Shown: positions 7,976 through 16,143 of the stretch, in pieces
How positions within the stretch are numbered: the stretch's first letter is position 1
Layout of the letters: the number at the start of each line of letters is the position of its first letter
NCBI GenBank assembly: GCA_964595905.1
Contig: CAZQSU010000054.1
Coordinates: forward strand, 1-20,468
Reading direction: 5' to 3'
Source of the DNA: JAFDWI01 sp964595905
Lineage (GTDB): Bacteria; Actinomycetota; Acidimicrobiia; Acidimicrobiales; Iamiaceae
Length of the DNA stretch: 20,468 nucleotides
Position numbers and translations under genes: made by a program
Notes under the pieces: generated by a model
Databases searched by the model: none
What the model was told of the DNA's origin: nothing
The model's input: only the letters and a program-made list of their open reading frames with translations

Positions 7976-8198
7976 ACTCCATCATCAACAGGCTCAACAG
8001 CACCGTCAGGATGGCGAAGACGATCGCGACCACCACCGTGATGCGATCGAGGTTCTTCTCCATGACCGACGATCCCGACGCGGCCGCGCCGCCTCCCATG
8101 AAGTCGGACAGCCCCCCGCCCTCACCGCTGTGCAGCAGCACGAGAATGCACATGACGACCGCCACGACGACGAAGAGGATTCCGACGAACAGCACCAT
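7974..8198 (-). CDS. secG: Preprotein translocase subunit SecG
   Basis: SecG is the small auxiliary subunit of the SecYEG channel in the cytoplasmic membrane and assists SecA-driven protein export. The 74 residues show the family plan: a membrane helix at about 2-21, the cytoplasmic loop HSGEGGGLSDFMGG at 23-36, then a second helix at about 53-72. GGAAGG lies about 10 nt before the ATG. It is the last gene of the gap-pgk-tpiA-secG run, 99 nt after tpiA, matching the usual actinobacterial position. Confidence 0.95.
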   Translation of the reverse strand: MVLFVGILFVVVAVVMCILVLLHSGEGGGLSDFMGGGAAASGSSVMEKNLDRITVVVAIVFAILTVLLSLLMME

Positions 8199-8297
8199 GG
8201 GGCGAAGACCTTCCGGTAAGGGACGCGGAAATGCTAGCAGTGGCTTCCGCCCGGGCCACGTTCGGTCTCGCCGGCGCCGCGCCCCATCGGGGCGCCG

Positions 8298-9122
8298 TCA
8301 GCCCGCGGCCTGATGCCGGAAGTTCACGATCGGGGCGAAGCTGTCGGCGTCGAGCGAAGCGCCACCCACGAGCGCACCGTCGATGTCGGGCCGGCCCATC
8401 AGTTCGGCGACGTTGTCGGCCTTCACCGAACCGCCGTACTGGATCCGCACCTGCGCCGCTGTCGACGCGCCGGCGACGTCCGCGACGACCCCTCGCAGAT
8501 GGGCGCACACCTGCTGGGCATCGTCGGGCGAGGCGACCCGGCCGGTCCCGATCGCCCAGATCGGCTCGTACGCGACCACGAACCCGGCGATTTCATCGGC
8601 TGACGAACCCTCCAGCGCAGCCCGCAACTGCGTGCCGACACGATCGAAGGTCTGCCCGGCCTCACGCTCGTCGAGAGTCTCGCCCACACAGACGATCGGC
8701 GTCATCTGCGCTGCAAGCACGGCTCGGACCTTCGCACGGACGATGTCGTCGGTCTCGCCGAACAACGTGCGACGTTCGGAGTGGCCCACGATCACGTACG
8801 CGACGTGCAGCTTCGCCAGCATGCCGGGAGCGACCTCCCCCGTGAACGCGCCCGAGGGCTCGTAGTGGCAGTTCTGGGCACCGAGCGCCATGCCGATCCG
8901 GTCGCTCTCGAGCACCGTCTGCACCGACCGGATGTCGGTGAACGGCGGATGGATCGACACCTCCACGTGCTCGAGATCGTCGTCGGTCACCAGGTACGAG
9001 AGCTTCTGCACCTGCTGAATCGCCTCGAAATGGTTGAGGTTCATCTTCCAGTTCGCGCTGATCAACGGCTTGCGGTGCTCCGACGTCGAAGCCTTCACCG
9101 TCGTGGTCGATTCATCGGACAT
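8298..9122 (-). CDS. tpiA: Triose-phosphate isomerase
   Basis: TpiA interconverts dihydroxyacetone phosphate and glyceraldehyde 3-phosphate in the cytosol. The 274-residue TIM barrel has all active-site elements: NWKMN with Lys26, VGHSERR with His114, AYEPIWAIGTG with Glu186 and the phosphate-gripping loop, and YGGSV at 229-233. About 18 Ser/Thr/Lys-rich residues precede the first strand, slightly more than most family members have. The ATG at 9122 is supported by GGGAGG about 7 nt upstream. The start lies inside the end of pgk (11-nt overlap), so translation is probably coupled. A longer frame upstream exists but lies within pgk. It belongs to the gap-pgk-tpiA-secG operon. Confidence 0.97.
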   Translation of the reverse strand: MSDESTTTVKASTSEHRKPLISANWKMNLNHFEAIQQVQKLSYLVTDDDLEHVEVSIHPPFTDIRSVQTVLESDRIGMALGAQNCHYEPSGAFTGEVAPGMLAKLHVAYVIVGHSERRTLFGETDDIVRAKVRAVLAAQMTPIVCVGETLDEREAGQTFDRVGTQLRAALEGSSADEIAGFVVAYEPIWAIGTGRVASPDDAQQVCAHLRGVVADVAGASTAAQVRIQYGGSVKADNVAELMGRPDIDGALVGGASLDADSFAPIVNFRHQAAG

Positions 9123-10263
9123 TCGGGGCCTCCCGGAGGGCTCGGAGTCCCGGCAGGTCGCCGAACTCGAGCAACTCGAGCGAGGCGCCACCGCCGGTGG
9201 AAGCATGGTCGATGGCGTCGCGCAGGCCGAACTGGGCGATCGCAGCGTTCGAATCGCCGCCACCGATCACCGAGAAGCCGTGCGTGTCGGCGACCGCCTC
9301 GGCCACCGTCCTGGTCCCGGCGACGAACCGGGGATCCTCGAAGGCCCCCATCGGGCCGTTCCAGAGCACCGTGCCGGCATCGGCGATCACGTCCGCGAAG
9401 GTTCCTGCGGTCTCCGGACCGATGTCGTATCCGGCCCAACCCTCGGGAATGTCCGAACCGATCTGGCGAACCTCACCACCGGCGCCGGGCTCGAAGAGCG
9501 TGCCTCGGGACGACATCGCCACGAGGTCGGTCGGCAGATGGATCTCGGTGTTCTTCGCCAGCAGGTCACGGCAGGCGTCGACATAATCGGGCTCGAAAAG
9601 CGAATCGCCGATGTCGTGCCCCTGCGCGGCGAGAAACGTGAAGCACATACCCCCGCCGATCACCAGCGCGTCCGCGATCTCGACCAGAGCCTCGATCACG
9701 CCCAACTTGTCGGAGACCTTCGAGCCCCCCAATGCCACCACGAAGGGGCGACGGGGATGGCTGCGGATACCGCCGAGCACCTCGACCTCTTCGAAGAGCA
9801 GCCGTCCCGCGGCGCTCGGAAGTCGGGTGGGTGGGCCCATGACCGAGGCGTGCTCGCGGTGGGACACCCCGAAAGCGTCGTTGACGTAGACGTCCTGATC
9901 GGCAACGAGTCGGTCGACGGTCGCCGGGTCGTTCGCGGTCTCGCCCGGGTCGAAACGCAGGTTCTCGAGGATGCGCGCCCCGGGGATCAACTCCTCGAGC
10001 CGCTCGGCGAGCGGTGCCGTCGACAGCTCCGGCACGACCTTCCCCTTCGGTCGACCGAGGTGGGTTGCGACCGTGACGCCGGCCCCACGCTCCACGAGCC
10101 ACCGCAGGGTCGGCAACGAGGCCGTGATCCGCAGGTCGTCGACGATCCGGCCGTGGTCCAACGGCACGTTCCAGTCGGTACGGACCAGGACGCGCCGTCC
10201 GTCGAGGTCGCCGAGATCTTCCAGGCGCGGAAGACCGTCGATCGGATTGTCCGGCATGCTCAT
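9112..10263 (-). CDS. pgk: Phosphoglycerate kinase
   Basis: Pgk makes ATP and 3-phosphoglycerate from 1,3-bisphosphoglycerate and ADP. The 383 residues are near the bacterial norm and carry the signatures in order: RTDWNVP at 28-34, DDLRI at 42-46, THLGRP at 67-72, ENLRF at 100-104, VNDAFG at 127-132, GGSKVSDK at 179-186, GGGM at 203-206, WNGPMGAFE at 301-309 and the nucleotide loop GGGDSNAA at 334-341. ATG at 10263 is preferred; a second ATG lies two codons on. Neither has a good ribosome site, so translation may depend on ribosomes finishing gap, 14 nt upstream. Its 3' end overlaps tpiA by 11 nt. Confidence 0.97.
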   Translation of the reverse strand: MSMPDNPIDGLPRLEDLGDLDGRRVLVRTDWNVPLDHGRIVDDLRITASLPTLRWLVERGAGVTVATHLGRPKGKVVPELSTAPLAERLEELIPGARILENLRFDPGETANDPATVDRLVADQDVYVNDAFGVSHREHASVMGPPTRLPSAAGRLLFEEVEVLGGIRSHPRRPFVVALGGSKVSDKLGVIEALVEIADALVIGGGMCFTFLAAQGHDIGDSLFEPDYVDACRDLLAKNTEIHLPTDLVAMSSRGTLFEPGAGGEVRQIGSDIPEGWAGYDIGPETAGTFADVIADAGTVLWNGPMGAFEDPRFVAGTRTVAEAVADTHGFSVIGGGDSNAAIAQFGLRDAIDHASTGGGASLELLEFGDLPGLRALREAPNVR

Positions 10264-10277
10264 GTCGCGGAGACGAG

Positions 10278-11294
10278 TCAGGCCGCGGCGAGCTTGTCGC
10301 CGGTGATCCGCACCAGGTCGACGAGGCGGTTCGAGTAGCCCCATTCGTTGTCGTACCAGCCGAAGATCTTCACCAGATCGCCCATCGCCATCGTCAACGG
10401 AGCGTCGAACGTGCACGACGCCGCGGAGCCGACGATGTCGGACGACACGATCGGCGCATCCGAATAGGTCAACACGCCGGCGAGCGGGCCTGAGGCATCG
10501 GCCGCACGGAATGCGTCGTTCACCTCGTCCTCGGTGACCTCCCGATCGAGGATCGCGACGAAGTCGGTGATCGAACCGACCGGCACGGGAACGCGCAACG
10601 ACGTGCCGTCGAGGCGACCCTTCATCGACTCCATCACCAGCGAGGTCGCCCGGGCGGCGCCGGTGCCCGTGGGCACCACGTTGATCGCCGCGGCACGGGC
10701 GCGACGCAGGTCCGAGTGCGGCCCGTCGACGAGCTGCTGATCGCCCGTGTACGCGTGGATGGTGGTCATGAGTCCCTTGCGCACGCCGAACGCGTCGTCG
10801 AGCACCTTGACCATCGGCACGAAGCAGTTCGTCGTGCACGACGCGTTCGACACGACCTTGTGGGCCTGCGGATCGAACGTGTCCTCGTTCACGCCGACGA
10901 CGAACGTGGCGTCGGCCTCCTTGCACGGTGCCGACACGATCACGAACGGTGCGCCGGCGTCGAGGTGCGCGGCCGCCTGATCGCGGGTGGCGAAACGTCC
11001 GGTCGATTCGACGACGAGGTCCACGCCCAGATCGCCCCACGGGAGCTTTCCCGGCTCGCGTTCGGCGAGGATCTCGATCGTGTGCCCGTCGACCTCGATG
11101 CCGCCGTCGACGACACGCACCTCACCCTTGAAGGGACCCAGGACCGAGTCGCGCTCGAGCAGCGCCGCCATCTGGTCGAGCGATCCGAGGTCGTTCGCGG
11201 CGACCAGCTCGATGTCGGCGCCTTGGGCACGGACCGCGCGGAAGAAGTTTCGGCCGATCCGGCCGAAGCCGTTGATGCCAACCCGGATGGTCAT
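10278..11294 (-). CDS. gap: Glyceraldehyde-3-phosphate dehydrogenase
   Basis: Gap converts glyceraldehyde 3-phosphate, NAD and phosphate to 1,3-bisphosphoglycerate. The 338-residue protein begins with the Rossmann motif RVGINGFGRIGRNFFRA. Asp35 in AANDLG favours NAD over NADP. The catalytic Cys153 lies in SNASCTTNC and His180 in TTIHAYTGDQ. The C-terminal WYDNEWGYSNR at 313-323 is typical. The ATG at 11294 starts exactly at the family N-terminus; a GAGGA lies about 12 nt upstream. It is the first gene of gap-pgk-tpiA-secG. Unlike most actinobacteria as I know them, rapZ is directly upstream, with no yvcK or whiA between. Confidence 0.97.
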   Translation of the reverse strand: MTIRVGINGFGRIGRNFFRAVRAQGADIELVAANDLGSLDQMAALLERDSVLGPFKGEVRVVDGGIEVDGHTIEILAEREPGKLPWGDLGVDLVVESTGRFATRDQAAAHLDAGAPFVIVSAPCKEADATFVVGVNEDTFDPQAHKVVSNASCTTNCFVPMVKVLDDAFGVRKGLMTTIHAYTGDQQLVDGPHSDLRRARAAAINVVPTGTGAARATSLVMESMKGRLDGTSLRVPVPVGSITDFVAILDREVTEDEVNDAFRAADASGPLAGVLTYSDAPIVSSDIVGSAASCTFDAPLTMAMGDLVKIFGWYDNEWGYSNRLVDLVRITGDKLAAA

Positions 11295-11404
11295 TGTGTG
11301 TGTTCGTCCTCGTCGTTGTCGGAGATTGGGGTGACCTCGGCGGTCGCCGTGGGATCGGCCCCGACGGGGCCGGCGCCGACGATCGACCGGTCCGATTCCC
11401 CACG

Positions 11405-11410
11405 AGCATA
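11405..11410 (-). promoter_or_regulatory. Possible -10 element for the gap operon
   Basis: On the minus strand this reads TATGCT, matching TANNNT, about 110 nt upstream of the gap ATG in the 158-nt gap after rapZ. It is preceded by a TTTTG stretch that is unusual in this GC-rich DNA. A TTGCTC lies 21 nt further upstream, too far for a standard -35 box. The site would give a leader of about 100 nt. Confidence 0.3.
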
Positions 11411-11452
11411 CAAAACCCGGGGTCGGCTCCGGAGCAACCCACGGCCGGCTGC

Positions 11453-12310
11453 TCAACGGTCGATGTCGCGGTGGGTGACCGGCGCGTCGTAGCCGAGTGC
11501 ACCGAGCCGGGACGCGAACGCCTCGGCGATCGCGACGGAGCGGTGCCGGCCGCCGGTGCAGCCGAAGGCGATGCCAAGGAACGAACGGCCTTCGTGCGCA
11601 TAGGCCGGCAACAGGTCGGCCATCATCTCGGTGAGTCGATCGAGGAAACGGGTGGCCTCGGGCCGGCCGAGGACGAACTCCTGGACGGCGGGATCCCGCC
11701 CGCTCAGAGCACGCAGGTCGGGGTCCCAGTGGGGGTTCGGAAGAAAGCGACAGTCCAGCAGGAGGTCGGCGTCGACCGGGACACCCGACTTGTAACCGAA
11801 CGACGAGACCCGGAGCTGCAGGCCGGCCCCCGCATCGGCGGTGAACAGCGAGGCGACACGCGCCCGTAGCTGGTGAAGGTTCATGCCGGTCGTGTCGATG
11901 ACCACGTCCGCGGCGGCACGTACCGGTTCGAGTTCGCTCCGCTCGGACCGGATCGCGTCCAGCAGTGAGCCCCCACTGGGTTGGGGGTGTCGTCGACGGG
12001 TCTCCTCGTAGCGCCGAACGAGGACATCGTCACCAGCGTCGACGAAGACGACCCGCACGTGCCCCACCGACCGCAGGTTGCCCAGCGCCTCGACCAGCGC
12101 ACCGGGACGTTCTCGGCCACGCGCCCCGGTGCCGAGCACGAACGCCACCCGCTCGAAGGGTTCGCCGAGCCCCTCGGTCAACTCCACGATCTTCGAGAAC
12201 AGCGGAAGCGGGACGTTGTCGATGACGAACCAGCCGAGGTCGTCGACTGCGTCGGCGACACTCGATCGACCCGCTCCGGACAATCCGGTGATGACGAGGA
12301 ATTCGACCAC
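11453..12310 (-). CDS. rapZ: RapZ/YvcJ family nucleotide-binding protein
   Basis: RapZ proteins are P-loop nucleotide-binding proteins. In E. coli RapZ is an RNA adaptor controlling glucosamine-6-phosphate synthase; the role in actinobacteria is less clear. The 285 residues show the N-terminal P-loop GLSGAGRSS (residues 9-17), DNVPL near 31-35, and the C-terminal signatures SSFGYKSGVPVDADLLLD, RFLPNPHWDPDLR and FGCTGGRHRSVAIAE. The P-loop has Arg where many bacteria have Lys. GTG at 12310 is the first possible start after an in-frame TGA and lacks a close ribosome site. A DUF2085-like gene lies 49 nt upstream on the same strand. The 158-nt gap to gap is empty of genes. Confidence 0.95.
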   Translation of the reverse strand: MVEFLVITGLSGAGRSSVADAVDDLGWFVIDNVPLPLFSKIVELTEGLGEPFERVAFVLGTGARGRERPGALVEALGNLRSVGHVRVVFVDAGDDVLVRRYEETRRRHPQPSGGSLLDAIRSERSELEPVRAAADVVIDTTGMNLHQLRARVASLFTADAGAGLQLRVSSFGYKSGVPVDADLLLDCRFLPNPHWDPDLRALSGRDPAVQEFVLGRPEATRFLDRLTEMMADLLPAYAHEGRSFLGIAFGCTGGRHRSVAIAEAFASRLGALGYDAPVTHRDIDR

Positions 12311-12359
12311 GTCCGATCACCGTACTCCCGCACGGATCAGCGGCCGCTCTACCACCAGC

Positions 12360-12869
12360 TCAGGCGTCGACATCGATCCACTGACGTTTGAGCCAATTGG
12401 TGATCAGGGCGACGATCCCGCAGATCCCGGTGGTGACCGCCACGACCGCCCACACGAGCCCGTCGCCGGGATCGTGCGAGTAGCGCCACAGGATCTTGCC
12501 GTAGGCGACGGCCAGCAGCGCGCTCACGATCACCTGCCGCCAGGGTCGGTGACGGATCACCCCGAGTGCGTCGAGGCAGAACTCGACCACGCCCGGCAGC
12601 GGCAACAGCCAGAGCAGCCAGACGTCTGCATCGTCGGGCCAGCGCAGTCCGAATCCCGCGGCGACGGCGACGGCGATCGCCACCGGATACAACACCAGGC
12701 AGCGGCGGCACACGTGCCTGCCGGCCACCACCGCGCAGCGGTCGTAGCGCGCCGGCCAATGATGCGACAACCACATGGTGGTGTCCGCGACCGGGGTCGC
12801 CGCACGTTCGGCCTCCTGGCGTCGCAGCGCCTCGTCGATCCGTCGATCCAGCTCGGCCTCGTCGATCAC
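12360..12869 (-). CDS. DUF2085-like membrane protein with Cys/His cluster
   Basis: The 169-residue protein starts with a charged helical segment (about 1-25). A Cys/His cluster follows: SHHWPARYDRC at 35-45 and HVCRRCLVLYP at 52-62. Four hydrophobic segments then run from about 59 to 160, and a short polar tail ends the protein. The HH...C...CxRC...Y pattern before membrane helices is that of the DUF2085 family of unknown function. The cysteines and histidines may bind a metal, which is inference. GTG at 12869 is the start, with only a weak GGCGG-like ribosome site. It lies 49 nt upstream of rapZ on the same strand and may share its transcript. It is divergent from the 158-residue gene. Confidence 0.75.
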   Translation of the reverse strand: MIDEAELDRRIDEALRRQEAERAATPVADTTMWLSHHWPARYDRCAVVAGRHVCRRCLVLYPVAIAVAVAAGFGLRWPDDADVWLLWLLPLPGVVEFCLDALGVIRHRPWRQVIVSALLAVAYGKILWRYSHDPGDGLVWAVVAVTTGICGIVALITNWLKRQWIDVDA

Positions 12870-12894
12870 CCCGCCAGTCTGCCCGCCGGCCGCC

Positions 12895-12900
12895 TACATT
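12895..12900 (+). promoter_or_regulatory. Possible -10 element for the 158-residue gene
   Basis: TACATT fits TANNNT and lies 62 nt before the ATG at 12963, in the 93-nt gap between divergent genes. No clear -35 box is seen. Confidence 0.25.
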
Positions 12901-12962
12901 GGCGTGACGACCCCCGTCGCGGCCCCCATGGCCGACCACCTTCGACGTCGAGGACTCCTCCG

Positions 12963-13439
12963 ATGGCCCTTCGTCCCGAGATCATCGTGATCGACGACCC
13001 CGACCACGTCGCCGACGTGCTCGAGGCGATGGACCACTTCTCCCGACGCGGACACGGGTGGGTCAACGTCCAGCCCGAGATCGCTCCCGATGCGGTACCG
13101 CCTGCCCGTTCGGCGCTGACCCAGTACTTCCGGAGGAACAGCCCCGAAGCCGCGCTGGGCACCTGGATGTCGGCTCCCGCGGGCTCGGCGGAGGCGACGC
13201 TGGGCGTACAGCACGCGCTGGGCGCTCGGATCGGCCCGCACCTCGGCGACTGGCACCTGGCCCTGCGCGACGGCTGGCGCCGGACCCAGGACTCGCCGCG
13301 ACGAGGGCTGCTGGTCACCGTCCCGGCCGACGAGTCCCATGCACCGGTGCTCCGCTGGCTGCTGGAGGTGACCCTGCGCGCCACCCGTCCGGAGACGACC
13401 GGCCGTTGGGAGGCGCGTCTGTACGCGGGCCGGAGCTGA
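12963..13439 (+). CDS. Hypothetical protein, 158 residues
   Basis: ATG at 12963 has CGAGGA about 8 nt upstream, a good ribosome site that sets this start. The same frame stays open far upstream, but that part is antisense to the DUF2085-like gene and rapZ. The soluble protein begins MALRPEIIVIDDPDHVADVLEA, a beta-strand then helix pattern. A central segment with TWMSAPAGSAEATLG and several Trp residues follows (HLGDWHLALRDGWRR). It ends with a mixed alpha/beta region (LLVTVPADESHAPVLRWLL). I recognise no family or catalytic motif. It converges on the methyltransferase gene with only 6 nt between the stops, leaving no room for a separate terminator. Confidence 0.7.
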   Translation: MALRPEIIVIDDPDHVADVLEAMDHFSRRGHGWVNVQPEIAPDAVPPARSALTQYFRRNSPEAALGTWMSAPAGSAEATLGVQHALGARIGPHLGDWHLALRDGWRRTQDSPRRGLLVTVPADESHAPVLRWLLEVTLRATRPETTGRWEARLYAGRS

Positions 13440-13445
13440 CCGGCC

Positions 13446-14168
13446 TCATGCCCGACGGGTGACCAGCACCAGCAGGCGAGGCAGCGTCGTGATCCCGTCG
13501 TATTCGGGGGCCCGGGCGACGAAACCCGGCGGCGGCGCAGGCTCGAGCATGTGCTCGATCGACAGACCGACGGCCGCGAGTCCGTTCACGTAGCGCGACA
13601 GGGGACGATGGTGGAAGCCGAGGTGGACACCACGGTCGACCTCCTCGAGTCGGTAGTCCTCGACGAGATAGGGGCCGACCCGCCAGTACTGCTCGGGCGG
13701 CTCGATGACCTGATCGTCGATCCAGCCGCTGCCGGGCGTCTGGACGAACGGATGGTTCAGGAACAGCACGAACCGACCGCGCGGACGCAGTACCCGCGCC
13801 ACTTCACCGCACGCCTCGTCGAGCCCTTCGAGGTGCTCGAACACCAGGCAGGCGACGACCGCGTCGAACGATGCGGCGGCGAAGGGCAAGGATTCGGCGT
13901 CGCCGAGCACCCCGCGCACCCCGCCTCCCCGGACCGCCGCCTCGGCCACCTGATTGCGCGCCCGGTCGACACCGACCACGGTGGTGGCACCGGCCGCCAC
14001 GGCCCGACGGGCGATCTGACCCTCGCCACAGCCGAGATCGAGTACCGCCGCGAAGCCGGTGAGCCACTGCGTCGCCAACGGCACGATCTGCTCGGTGTAT
14101 TCGGGGTCGGCGCCTTCGGTGAACCCGCGCTGCCACCACGCCGCGTGGCGATCCCAGACGTCACTCAT
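13446..14168 (-). CDS. Class I SAM-dependent methyltransferase
   Basis: The 240-residue protein has a Rossmann methyltransferase core. Motif I VLDLGCGEG at 42-50 binds S-adenosylmethionine, the acidic Asp68 in VVGVDRA ends strand 2, GDAESLPF at 89-96 and FDAVVACLVFEHL at 101-113 follow, and VLRPRGRFVLF is the strand 5 region. This fits the Methyltransf_11 type. The C-terminal part contains PPEQYWRVGPYLVEDY and may shape the acceptor site; the substrate cannot be told. Its ATG at 14168 overlaps the TGA of uvrC (ATGA), so translation is probably coupled to uvrC. Being linked to a repair gene does not by itself imply DNA methylation. Confidence 0.88.
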   Translation of the reverse strand: MSDVWDRHAAWWQRGFTEGADPEYTEQIVPLATQWLTGFAAVLDLGCGEGQIARRAVAAGATTVVGVDRARNQVAEAAVRGGGVRGVLGDAESLPFAAASFDAVVACLVFEHLEGLDEACGEVARVLRPRGRFVLFLNHPFVQTPGSGWIDDQVIEPPEQYWRVGPYLVEDYRLEEVDRGVHLGFHHRPLSRYVNGLAAVGLSIEHMLEPAPPPGFVARAPEYDGITTLPRLLVLVTRRA

Positions 14169-16060
14169 GTGCTGCGACCGCCGGCACCGACCCCGGCGGC
14201 GGGGTCGTGCAGCCGGTCGTACAGCGCCGCCGCGACCGAGTCGGGCAACCAGGTCAATGCCTGCAGGTCGGCGAGTTCGGCCCCGCGGATCTTCTTGAGG
14301 CTGCCGATCTCACGGAGCAGACGGTTGCGGCGGGCTGGCCCCAGTCCGGGGACGTCGTCGAGGATCGAGGCGGTCATGCGCTTGCCCCGCCGTTTGCGGT
14401 GGTAGGTGATCGCGAAGCGGTGGGACTCGTCCCGGATCCTCTGCAACAGATAGAGCGCCTCCGAGTTCCGATCGAGGATCACCGGTTCGGAACGGCCGGG
14501 CAGATGGACCTCTTCGAGCCGCTTCGCCAGCGATACCACCGGAATCTGATCGGCGAGTCCGAGCTCGTCCAGCACGGCGACGACCGTCGAGAGTTGCCCC
14601 TTGCCGCCGTCGATCACCAGCAGGTTCGGTTCGTACGCGAAACGGCCGCGTTCGGCGACGGGACGTTCCCGGTCGGCGAGGAGCCGCTCCAGCCGACGGG
14701 TGAGCACCTCGGCCATGGCCGCGAAGTCGTCGTTGCCGGGCACGTGCACCTTGAAGTGCCGGTAGTACTGCTTCGCGGGGAGCGCGTCCTCCATGACCAC
14801 CATCGACCCGACGTAGTCGGTTCCCTGCAGATGGCTCATGTCGTAACACTCGATGCGCAATGGGGAGACCGCGAGGCCGAGTGCCTGCTGCAGCTCGTTC
14901 AGTGCCCGGGCGCGCGCGTTGTGGTCGCTCGCGCGTCGCAGTCGGTGCCGGATGAACTCCTCGTCGGCATTGTGGGTCACCGTCTCGGCCAGCCGGCGCT
15001 TGTCACCGCGTTGCGCGACCGAGATGGTGACCTTCGAGCCCCGGAGCCCGCTCAGCCACTCCGTGTAGAGGTCGACGTCTTCGGGCAATTCCGGGACGTA
15101 GACCTTCTTGGGCCAGCCCAGCACCGGCTCTTCGTCGTACAGTCCTTCGAGGGTGCGCGCGACGAGTCGACCGGGCGGCATGTCCTCGACCTTGTCGAGC
15201 ACGAACCCGGCACGTCCGAGGACCCTCCCGGCGCGGACGTGGAAGATCTGGACCGAGGCTTCGAGGTCGTCGTCGGCGATACCGATGACGTCGAAGTCCT
15301 CGCTGCGCTCCGCGACCATCTGCTGACGCTCGATGACCTTGCGGATGTTCTCGAGTCGGTCGCGGACACGTGCGGCCTTCTCGAATTCGAGCGCGCCGGA
15401 CGCCTCGGCCATCTCGGCCTCGAGCTTCGTGACGATCTCGGTGTCGTGACCTTCGAGGAACTGGATCAACTGGTCGGTCAACTCGGCGTAGTCGTCGGCG
15501 CTGATGGCACCGACGCAGGGCCCCGAGCATCGCCCGATGTCGTACAGCAGGCACGGGCGCCCCAGCTTCTGGTGTCGGCGGAACTTCGCGTCCGAACAGG
15601 TCCGCAATGGAAACGTCGTGATCAGCAGATCGAGGGTCGCCCGGATCGCCTTGGTGTGAACATAGGGGCCGAAGTACCGCACCCCCTTGCGACGCTTGCC
15701 GCGCATCACCATCGGGCGTGGCCACTCGTCCGAGACCGTCACGGCCAGATAGGGATAGGACTTGTCGTCGACCAGACGGACGTTGAACCGTGGTCGGAAG
15801 CGCTTGATCAGGCTGTATTCGAGGACCAACGCCTCGACCTCGTTGCGGACCTCGATCCACTCGACGGTCTCGGCGGTGGCGACCATCTGCGCCGTGCGGG
15901 GCGCGAGGGCGCGCGGGTCGGCGAAGTAGTTCGCGAGGCGACTCCGCAGGTTCTTGGCCTTGCCGACGTAGATCACCCGGCCGTCGGCGTCGAAGAACTG
16001 ATAGGAGCCCGGAGTCGTCGGTATCGTGCCGGTCGGCGGGCGTTGCACCACGGCTCCCAT
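14165..16060 (-). CDS. uvrC: Excinuclease ABC subunit C
   Basis: UvrC makes both incisions around a lesion in UvrABC nucleotide-excision repair. The 631 residues have the full family layout: an N-terminal GIY-YIG domain (GSYQF at 18-22, VIYVGKAKNLRSRL at 29-42), and four cysteines at 155, 170, 178 and 182, spaced like the iron-sulfur ligands described for UvrC. A UVR helix for UvrB contact follows at about 212-245. The RNase H-like domain has Asp407 (ECYDMSH), Asp484 (LVIDGGKGQL) and His547 (RDESHRF). A helix-hairpin-helix DNA-binding segment (VPGLGPARRNRLL) lies at 570-582. ATG at 16060 gives a normal N-terminus; a longer in-frame extension upstream overlaps the divergent gene. The stop overlaps the start of the methyltransferase. 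Confidence 0.96.
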   Translation of the reverse strand: MGAVVQRPPTGTIPTTPGSYQFFDADGRVIYVGKAKNLRSRLANYFADPRALAPRTAQMVATAETVEWIEVRNEVEALVLEYSLIKRFRPRFNVRLVDDKSYPYLAVTVSDEWPRPMVMRGKRRKGVRYFGPYVHTKAIRATLDLLITTFPLRTCSDAKFRRHQKLGRPCLLYDIGRCSGPCVGAISADDYAELTDQLIQFLEGHDTEIVTKLEAEMAEASGALEFEKAARVRDRLENIRKVIERQQMVAERSEDFDVIGIADDDLEASVQIFHVRAGRVLGRAGFVLDKVEDMPPGRLVARTLEGLYDEEPVLGWPKKVYVPELPEDVDLYTEWLSGLRGSKVTISVAQRGDKRRLAETVTHNADEEFIRHRLRRASDHNARARALNELQQALGLAVSPLRIECYDMSHLQGTDYVGSMVVMEDALPAKQYYRHFKVHVPGNDDFAAMAEVLTRRLERLLADRERPVAERGRFAYEPNLLVIDGGKGQLSTVVAVLDELGLADQIPVVSLAKRLEEVHLPGRSEPVILDRNSEALYLLQRIRDESHRFAITYHRKRRGKRMTASILDDVPGLGPARRNRLLREIGSLKKIRGAELADLQALTWLPDSVAAALYDRLHDPAAGVGAGGRST

Positions 16061-16143
16061 CGTAGGATCGACGGTCCCGGAACCGAGAGGCCCAGCAATC
16101 GTCACCGTATCGTTGGGAGACGTTCGATCGGTCCGTTCCCTAA

